Assembly (NCBI GenBank): GCA_031273445.1
Contig: JAISRV010000394.1
Span: 1-5,011, forward strand
DNA: 5,011 nt
From: Candidatus Adiutrix sp.
GTDB lineage: Bacteria; Desulfobacterota; Desulfarculia; Adiutricales; Adiutricaceae
Reading direction: 5' to 3'
Shown here: positions 1-5,011 of the stretch, one piece after another
Position numbering within the stretch: the first letter of the stretch is position 1
How the letters are laid out: every line of letters starts with the position of its first letter
Program-made: the position numbers and the translations under genes
The notes under the pieces: model-generated
What the model saw: only the letters and a program-made list of their open reading frames with translations
Databases searched by the model: none
Told to the model about the DNA's origin: nothing

Positions 1-93
1 AAAAGGCTCTCGATCTGATCAAAAATATCAAGATGTAGCCAGTAAAAAATCAGACATATTGATTATCATCTTTATTTCATTATATTTTTATTT
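1..93. other. AT-rich segment with no supported gene
   Basis: This stretch is rich in A and T and differs sharply from the operon on the right. Frame 1 has stops at 16-18 and 43-45, so the transposase remnant that follows cannot be extended intact through it. Frame 3 reads KALDLIKNIKM and stops at 36-38, which could be the tail of a gene entering from the left, but eleven codons are too few to support a call. Frame 2 is open from base 2 to 118 and contains a hydrophobic run (ILIIIFISLYFY), which AT-rich DNA easily produces by chance. I see no RNA gene or convincing regulatory site. Confidence 0.5.
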
Positions 94-309
94 GCCAAGC
101 GCCGGAACTTCAGTTTAAAAACTCCTGAAGGCCGGCGAACGTACAGCCTGCGAAAGCAGGTGGTGGAGCCTGTCTTCGGAATAATCAAATCGGTCATGGG
201 CTTTAGACAGTTCATGCTGCGCGGGTTTGAGAAAGTCTCAGGGGAGTGGTCCCTCGTTTGCCTGGCTTATAACCTCAAGCGGATGTACATAATGACTCAA
301 AATGCCTGA
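94..309 (+). pseudogene. IS1182-like transposase, C-terminal remnant (5' part missing)
   Basis: Frame 1 encodes the C-terminal block typical of IS1182-group DDE transposases: LKTPEGRRTYSLRKQ, then VEPVFGIIKSVMGFRQF, then LRGFEKVSGEWSLVCLAYN and LKRM, ending at TGA 307-309. In this family the Glu of VEPVFG is probably the last acidic residue of the catalytic DDE triad; that assignment is family knowledge. An intact member is several hundred residues long, but only about 70 codons remain, and recognisable similarity fades upstream of about base 94-112 into AT-rich DNA with in-frame stops at 16-18 and 43-45. There is no plausible start codon or ribosome site for a complete protein. The copy is therefore a dead remnant left by a deletion or by another insertion. 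Its own terminal inverted repeat cannot be identified because the other end is absent. The family call is fairly secure; the exact left boundary is not. Confidence 0.8.
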
Positions 310-661
310 CAAAGGACACGAATAGACGAATTTGAGACAAATAGGTGCATAAATGACTCGCTCGTTACGTATTACAAAATATTAGCCGCGCCCACTCAAC
401 TATAACTCTAAACGACAAATACAGTTTGAAGAATATCACCGCATTTTTTTGAACAAGTAGACACGTACCCCGACAGACTCCTAGATAAAGGCAAATCATG
501 TTTTTACGCATCAACTGTAGAAGATGAGCTAAATTCGTCGAAATTGGGTAAAAAAAACAGCCTACCCGGCATTGGTTAGACGACAAAAGTTAAATCAATA
601 AATTCCAATATGTTCTGTCAACTAGGCTATGATTGGACATAGATCTATTTTCTCGACAATT
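310..661. other. AT-rich intergenic region downstream of addA
   Basis: About 350 bases lie between the transposase stop and the addA stop, with much lower GC than the operon. I see no gene here. The one longer open frame, minus strand 365-586, would start with TTG, has no Shine-Dalgarno sequence, and reads as a Cys/Phe/Leu-rich string with no known motif. Homopolymer runs occur at 444-450 (seven T) and 550-557 (eight A), but neither has a convincing adjoining GC hairpin, so no terminator is called. Part of this stretch may be the non-coding end of the insertion element or older insertion debris, but no direct or inverted repeat shows that. Confidence 0.6.
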
Positions 662-3600
662 TCAGCTCAAAACCGCTCTTTCAAGGGGCGGGCCCGGCCG
701 CCCCGGCCGGGGCGGCCGGGCGGCCTCCAGAAGCGGCCACAACTCATATAGACGCCGGAAAATAGGCCGCATGGGCTCAGCGGCCTCCAGCTTCACTTCA
801 TGCCTCGCCGGTGCCTCGCCGCCCGCGAAATACAGACAGGCGGCCAGCGGGCCGGCAAAGCCGGCCGTCCTGACGGCCTGGGCGTAAATCATGAGCTGGC
901 GTTCGTAGGCTTCAAGCTCCGGCCCGCCGCTGAACCTGGCCAGCTTATAGTCCACGATCCGGCCCCGCCCCTCCGGGGAAATGTAGAAAAGGTCAATGAT
1001 CCCGGTCAGGGTCAGGCGGGCCGTAGGCTCCGGCCCGGGCAGCCTTAACCAGAAAGGCAGTTCACGATACTGCGACTCTCCCGCCGCCTTCCATTCGCGG
1101 CCCAGGGGGCCGTTTAAAAAAGCCCGCAGTTTGGCGGCCAGGGCCTCTTCAGCCGGGGCCGACAGCGGCAGCTCCAGGCGGCGGGCTTCTTCGCGCAAAA
1201 GGCCGCCCGCGTCCGGGCGGCTTAAATCTATTTTTTCCAGAACCGCGTGAAAGAGCGTGCCGGCGGCCGAAGCCGAAAGGCCGGGCCAGTCGCCGGCAGC
1301 CTTTAGGGCCCGGGGCGGACGCGCCGCCTCCGCCGCCCCGGCTGAAGCCGGGGCCGACTCGAAAAAACCGCCTTTCCCGCCGGGAGACCAGGCGAAGCCG
1401 TGCGCGAGGCCGAGATGTCTTTCCTTACGAAAAGCTTCGGGGTCGGCCAGAAACCGGCTCAGGGAAGTGACGGCCAGCGTCTGCGCGGCCAGCGGCAGGG
1501 GCGACAAAAAACCGCGCGGCGGCAGCGACGCGGGCCGGGCGCTTCCTTCGGCGCCGCTTACGGCCGCCGCCGCGGCCGCCGGCCCGGCCGCGTCATAGAC
1601 CACCCGGGCCGCCATAGCCGCCGCCCGCGGCTGACGACAGACCGCCTCAAGCCAGCTTAAGCCGCCGGCCCCGGCCCTCTTGGCCGGCTCTTTCGGCCAG
1701 CCGAGCAGGGCCAGGTGATCTCTGGCCCTGGTGGCCGCCACATAAAACAAACGTTTTTCCTCCTCCGCGGACCGCTCTTCATTCTTTTTGGAAATGTCCT
1801 CATAATCGGGCGGCCGGACGTCTTCGCGCTGAAGCCCTCTAAAACGCACGGCCATACGCCCGTCGTCGGAAATGGCCAGAGCGCCGCCGCGCGGGCGCTG
1901 AAGCCTGTCGGCCTCGGCCACCAGCACCACCGGAAATTCCAGCCCTTTGGCCGCATGCACGGTCAAAATCTTCACCGCCTCGGCGTCAAGCGTTTCCATA
2001 TCTACGGAACCGGCGGCGCTTTCCCGTTCCCGCCAAAGTTCGGTCAGTTCCTCGGCCTCGCTTAAGGGGCTGTCTTCAAGGCCCCGGCCGACGGCGCGGC
2101 TCAGCGCCAGAAAGCCCTGCAAAGCCCTGACCCGGTGGGCCCCGTCTTTTTCCAGCATGGCCAGGGGGATCAGGCCGCGTTCTTCAATGATCATCTCCAG
2201 CATCTCGACCGGGCGCAGACGCCCGGCCAGAGGCCTCAGTCTGTCTAAAAGCTCTTTCAGCGCCAGCAGAGCCGCCAGATCGTCATCAGGCAAAAAGTCC
2301 GGCCAGGGGCGGGCGCCCCTGAAATATTCCGACAAAGCGGCCCGGCCGCCTCCGTCCGGACAGGTCAAAGCCAAAAGCGTTCCGTCGGAGACCGGGCCCA
2401 GGGGGGAGCGCAGGAGTCCGGCCAGCGAGGCTTCCTCGTCAAAGCCGCCCAGATGCCGAAAAGCCGCCAAAACCGCCTTGACCTCGGCGTAATCGAAAGA
2501 GTTTCCCCCGACCGCCGTCTGGCATTTCCAGCCGGCGGCCAGGCAGGCTTCCTTGAAGAGTCCGGCGTATTTGAAGCGGCGGAAAAGCACGGCCACATCG
2601 CCGGGGACCGGCGGACGCGGGCCCTCCGCCCCCTCGACCATGACGCCCAGACGGCCGCTGAAAAGATCGGCGAGATGCCTGACCATCAGCCGGGCCTGCG
2701 CTTCGGCCCGGTCGGCGGCCAGGGACGGGGCGGCGCCGGAATCGCTTACAATAGCCACATGAGGGCCCTGGTAGAGGGCCGCCCGGGCCGGGGTCTGGCG
2801 GTCGCCGGAGGTGAAGAGGCCGCCCAGATCGTCGGCGAAAAAAACATTGAAAAAATCAACCAGCGGCCCCTGAGAACGGTAGTTGACTTCAAGCGGCAGC
2901 ACCGCGCCGCCTCCGCCGGAAAACTTATCGCGCAGAGAAGCCATCACCTGAACTTCGGCCCCCCTGAAACGGTAAATGGACTGCTTCAGATCGCCGAAGA
3001 CGATCAACCGGGGCGCGGCCGCGCTCCAGTCCATGGCGCTCCACAGGTCTTGGTCTTCGGCGTAAACCGCGTCGTCTCCGGGGTCCAGCAGCAGATAGGC
3101 CAGAAGGTTGGCCTGGAGGCGATTGGTGTCCTGAAACTCATCGACCAGCACCAGCCGGCGGCGCTCTATCTCACGGCGGCGGATTTCCGGTCTAGTGGCC
3201 AGAAGCCGGCGGGCCAATATCAGAATATCGTCGAAATCGACGGCGCCCCGCCTCTTCTTCCGCGCGGCCAGAAGGCCGGGCAGGCGCCCGGTCAGACGCA
3301 GAAGCCGCTCCTTGACCGGCCGGGCCAGAACGAGCGACCGGAAACTTGAAACGGCCTCCAGGGCCTCCAGCATGGCCCGGCGCATCTGGCGGCCGGGCTT
3401 GATATGCCAGTCGCCGCCTTCCTGGAGCAATTGGCTCCAGCGCCTGAGATTATCGTCGATAGCCTCTTCAAGCTCATCGGCCGAAGCGTCGGTTGAAGCG
3501 GCCAAAGAAGCCGCGGCCCGGGACACGCGCTCATAATAGGCGGCCTCCGGCTTCAAGCCGCCGCCTTTTAAAAAGTCGGCGGCCTCCCGGACGCGAAGGC

Positions 3601-4216
3601 GGAAATCGTCTAACAGCGGCCGCAGCCCTTCGGCCGGCGCGCTCAGATCGGCGCTGAAATTTTTCAGCCCCCAGGAGGCCAGCCGTCTGGCGCAGGCGGC
3701 CAGAAGATCATACAGCTCACGCCGGGAAAACACTTCGCACAACCCTAGAAAATCCGGCTCGCCGGCCTCCAGCCAGTCGACCGTGATATTTTCCAGGTCA
3801 TCGCGGAAGGCCCGCCCGCCGTCCTCAATATTCAGGCCGGCCGGCAGCCCCAGGGTCAGGGCGTTTTCCCGGATCAACCTCAGGGCATAGCCGTGGATGG
3901 TGCCGATGTCGGCCCGGTCGAGCCTGGCGCTCTCCCGTCGCCAGAAAGCTTCGCCGCCGGGGTCTTCGCGGCGCATCCCGCGAAAGGCCTCGCCCAGCCG
4001 CTGGCGCAGTTCCGCCGCGGCTTTTTCCGTAAAAGTCAGGGCCAGCAGATCCGTCGCCGACAGGGGATTATCGCCGGTCCGCTCCCGCGACAGGCGGCGG
4101 GTCAGGGTCTCGACCAGGGCGCCGGTTTTGCCGCTGCCGGCCCCGGCTATGACGCAGAGCTTGTCGCGGCATTCAATGACCGCCAGCTGCGATTTATTAG
4201 GCGTAAAGCGGCCCAT
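662..4216 (-). CDS. addA: AddA: ATP-dependent helicase/nuclease subunit A (UvrD-like SF1A helicase plus PD-(D/E)XK nuclease)
   Basis: This is the complete 1184-residue motor and nuclease subunit of AddAB, which processes double-strand DNA ends for RecA-dependent repair in the cytoplasm. Helicase motifs appear in order: Q-motif FTPNKSQ (4-10), Walker A AGAGSGKT (24-31), Ia TFTEKAAAELR (61-71), GTIHGYAL (105-112), Walker B LVDEFQDTN (357-365), III FGDLKQSIYRFRGA (407-420), IV NYRS (445-448), V TVHAAKGLEF (752-761) and VI YVAATRAR (825-832). An Ala/Pro/Gly-rich linker (about 875-900) leads to the nuclease: GTLFH with His990, Glu1052, Asp1075 in GIID, Asp1089 and Lys1091 in VDYK, and Gln1107/Tyr1111 in QLMIY. 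All expected catalytic residues are present, so both activities are predicted intact. Length fits AddA (B. subtilis about 1230). The ATG at 4214-4216 is chosen because the Q-motif follows at once, a Shine-Dalgarno sequence precedes it, and addB ends one base upstream. The helicase domain alone would also suggest UvrD/PcrA, but the nuclease domain and the addB neighbour decide for AddA. The Pro/Arg tail (1167-1177) is low-complexity. Confidence 0.93.
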   Translation of the reverse strand: MGRFTPNKSQLAVIECRDKLCVIAGAGSGKTGALVETLTRRLSRERTGDNPLSATDLLALTFTEKAAAELRQRLGEAFRGMRREDPGGEAFWRRESARLDRADIGTIHGYALRLIRENALTLGLPAGLNIEDGGRAFRDDLENITVDWLEAGEPDFLGLCEVFSRRELYDLLAACARRLASWGLKNFSADLSAPAEGLRPLLDDFRLRVREAADFLKGGGLKPEAAYYERVSRAAASLAASTDASADELEEAIDDNLRRWSQLLQEGGDWHIKPGRQMRRAMLEALEAVSSFRSLVLARPVKERLLRLTGRLPGLLAARKKRRGAVDFDDILILARRLLATRPEIRRREIERRRLVLVDEFQDTNRLQANLLAYLLLDPGDDAVYAEDQDLWSAMDWSAAAPRLIVFGDLKQSIYRFRGAEVQVMASLRDKFSGGGGAVLPLEVNYRSQGPLVDFFNVFFADDLGGLFTSGDRQTPARAALYQGPHVAIVSDSGAAPSLAADRAEAQARLMVRHLADLFSGRLGVMVEGAEGPRPPVPGDVAVLFRRFKYAGLFKEACLAAGWKCQTAVGGNSFDYAEVKAVLAAFRHLGGFDEEASLAGLLRSPLGPVSDGTLLALTCPDGGGRAALSEYFRGARPWPDFLPDDDLAALLALKELLDRLRPLAGRLRPVEMLEMIIEERGLIPLAMLEKDGAHRVRALQGFLALSRAVGRGLEDSPLSEAEELTELWRERESAAGSVDMETLDAEAVKILTVHAAKGLEFPVVLVAEADRLQRPRGGALAISDDGRMAVRFRGLQREDVRPPDYEDISKKNEERSAEEEKRLFYVAATRARDHLALLGWPKEPAKRAGAGGLSWLEAVCRQPRAAAMAARVVYDAAGPAAAAAAVSGAEGSARPASLPPRGFLSPLPLAAQTLAVTSLSRFLADPEAFRKERHLGLAHGFAWSPGGKGGFFESAPASAGAAEAARPPRALKAAGDWPGLSASAAGTLFHAVLEKIDLSRPDAGGLLREEARRLELPLSAPAEEALAAKLRAFLNGPLGREWKAAGESQYRELPFWLRLPGPEPTARLTLTGIIDLFYISPEGRGRIVDYKLARFSGGPELEAYERQLMIYAQAVRTAGFAGPLAACLYFAGGEAPARHEVKLEAAEPMRPIFRRLYELWPLLEAARPPRPGRPGPPLERAVLS
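692..721. repeat. 30-bp perfect palindrome, all G/C, in the 3' end of addA
   Basis: Bases 692-721 equal their own reverse complement, centred between 706 and 707, and contain only G and C. The next pair outward (691/722) does not match. The element begins 27 bases before the addA stop codon at 662-664 and covers exactly ten codons, Ala1166 to Gly1175 of AddA (ARPPRPGRPG). In the addA mRNA it could fold into a hairpin of about 13 G-C pairs with a four-base loop. Downstream there is only a TTTT at about 670-673 and no proper U-tract, so it is not called a terminator. Confidence 0.9.
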
Positions 4217-4217
4217 G

Positions 4218-5011
4218 TCAGCCTTCCCCCTCGCCGCCTGAATCGGCCCGGGGGCAGATCAGGCCGAAGCCGCAATAATCGCAGGCGGGCTCGCCGTCGG
4301 CCGAATCGGGGTCAAAGAGGCCGGCCCGCGCCTGCCGCCAGATGTCTTCCAGGCGGTTGGGCAGGCTGAAAAGCCCCGCCTCTTTCCTGGCGGCCCTGAC
4401 TTCAAGGCTTAAATCCATTTCAGGGCTGTCGGAGCCAAGGCCGCCGTGTTCGGCCGGGCCGCCCATGGGGTTCAGGAAGTCCATCACGCTTACGGCCGGC
4501 CGCCTCAAAGCCGACGACGCGGCCAGGGCATAGAGGTGGGCGGGATACAGGGCAGGCGGCGGAGCGCCGCTCTGGCGGTCGAATTCGTAGGCCGCGCGGT
4601 AACGCAGCTTGTAGTCGCGCGCCAGAAGGCGGTTTTCGCCCGGAGCGCCGCTCTCGTCGATGCGGTCGATGCGGCCTTTGAAAAAAAGGCTCCGCCCGTC
4701 GGCCAGGGGCAGTTCCAGGGGCCCGGCCGCGTCCGCGGCCCCGGCCCCGAAAGACCATTCCAGCTCAAGCGGCGTGGAGGAGGTTTCCTTGGCCAATTCA
4801 CGCGTCAGCCAGCCGGAGAGAATCGCGAAAAGCCGGCGGCGGCGCAAAGGCCACAGGGGCCTCCGCCCCAAAGGCGAAAGGGCTTCCGCGCGCAGGCACT
4901 CCTTTTCGGCCAGGGCCTGAAGCTCGGCCGCCAACTTGTCCCTGGAAGCCGCGCCGGACGCTCCGGCCGCGGCGGAAGCCGAGGCCTCGGGCCAGGGGCG
5001 CCCCAGACGGC
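4218..5011 (-). CDS. addB: AddB: helicase-like/nuclease subunit B, C-terminal part (5' end beyond the window)
   Basis: The frame is open from the right edge to TGA at 4218-4220, giving 263 full codons of a protein that is normally over 1000 residues. A TTG at 4932-4934 could be taken as a start, but the frame continues upstream without a stop, so this is internal Leu. Numbering from the first full codon, the PD-(D/E)XK nuclease core is visible: Glu84 in LELEWSFG, Asp115 in GRIDRID, and Asp132/Lys134 in RDYK. Near the end, Cys243, Cys246 and Cys252 (CDYCGFGLIC) have the C-x2-C-x5-C spacing of the AddB iron-sulfur cluster site; the fourth Cys and the active-site His motif should lie upstream of the window. 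The usual QLPLY-like motif is replaced by YPAHLY, so the Gln is absent. An Ala/Ser-rich linker covers residues 8-22. In the family, AddB pairs with AddA, cuts the 5'-ended strand and recognises Chi. The adjacent addA supports AddB over other Fe-S nucleases such as Cas4, which is far smaller and not in this context. Confidence 0.88.
   Translation of the reverse strand, partial: RLGRPWPEASASAAAGASGAASRDKLAAELQALAEKECLRAEALSPLGRRPLWPLRRRRLFAILSGWLTRELAKETSSTPLELEWSFGAGAADAAGPLELPLADGRSLFFKGRIDRIDESGAPGENRLLARDYKLRYRAAYEFDRQSGAPPPALYPAHLYALAASSALRRPAVSVMDFLNPMGGPAEHGGLGSDSPEMDLSLEVRAARKEAGLFSLPNRLEDIWRQARAGLFDPDSADGEPACDYCGFGLICPRADSGGEGEG
4222..4231 (-). promoter_or_regulatory. Ribosome binding site for addA, inside the end of addB
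   Basis: On the minus strand the purine run AGGGGGAAGG lies in the last codons of addB. Five bases separate its end from the addA ATG at 4214-4216, and nine separate the AGGGGG core from it. It supports this start and, with the TGA-C-ATG junction (one base between stop and start), points to translational coupling of the two subunits. The coupling is inferred from spacing only. Confidence 0.65.

Noticed and set aside
59..86. Promoter-like pair TTGATT (59-64) and TATATT (81-86) with a 16-base spacer
   Set aside because: Such pairs are expected by chance in AT-rich DNA, and the only thing downstream is a dead transposase tail.
546..575. Possible terminator for addA: eight T on the minus strand at 557-550
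   Set aside because: The hairpin before the T-run is only about three GC pairs (GCC/GGC), too weak to call a terminator.
365..586. 73-codon minus-strand open frame in the AT-rich flank
   Set aside because: It starts with TTG, has no ribosome binding site, and its Cys/Phe/Leu-rich translation matches no family I know; it looks like chance coding in AT-rich DNA.
2453..3349. 298-codon open frame on the plus strand, antisense to addA
   Set aside because: GC-rich genes commonly give long antisense open frames. The translation has no known motif, and the minus strand here encodes the AddA helicase core with motifs II to IV conserved.
3353..3370. Tandem repeat of GGCCTCCAG-like units in addA
   Set aside because: It encodes the LEALEA helix of AddA and similar units recur elsewhere in the gene; it reflects biased codon use for Leu-Glu-Ala.
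4725..4740. Inverted repeat of 7 bp around a 2-base centre inside addB
   Set aside because: Short GGCCGCG-type repeats are common in this GC-rich coding sequence, and this one sits in the middle of conserved coding with no sign of a separate role.

Overview
The window is mostly one high-GC, two-gene DNA-repair operon on the minus strand, next to a short AT-rich flank on the left that carries transposon debris. The strong GC and GCC/GGC-rich coding on the right, the addB-addA gene order and an IS1182-type transposase remnant fit a GC-rich bacterium. A Desulfobacterota-like (deltaproteobacterial) origin is a guess from overall protein style; no marker gene in the window fixes the taxon.

Layout: 1-93 is AT-rich with no supportable gene. 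94-309 (+) encodes the C-terminal end of an IS1182-like DDE transposase whose 5' part is missing. 310-661 is AT-rich and has no recognisable gene or RNA. 662-4216 (-) is a complete 1184-residue AddA-type helicase-nuclease with all SF1A helicase motifs and a complete PD-(D/E)XK nuclease domain at its C-terminus. 4218-5011 (-) is the last 263 codons of AddB, with its nuclease core and the C-x2-C-x5-C part of its Fe-S cluster site; the rest lies beyond the right edge.

The two proteins should form AddAB, the RecBCD-equivalent heterodimer that unwinds and trims double-strand DNA ends, pauses at a Chi-type sequence and prepares a 3' tail for RecA. addB is upstream and ends one base before the addA ATG, so the pair is probably co-transcribed and translationally coupled.

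I found no new biological system. The points most worth a second look are a 30-bp perfect, all-G/C, codon-phased palindrome in the last codons of addA, the sharp composition break immediately after it, and the dead transposase tail in the AT-rich flank.
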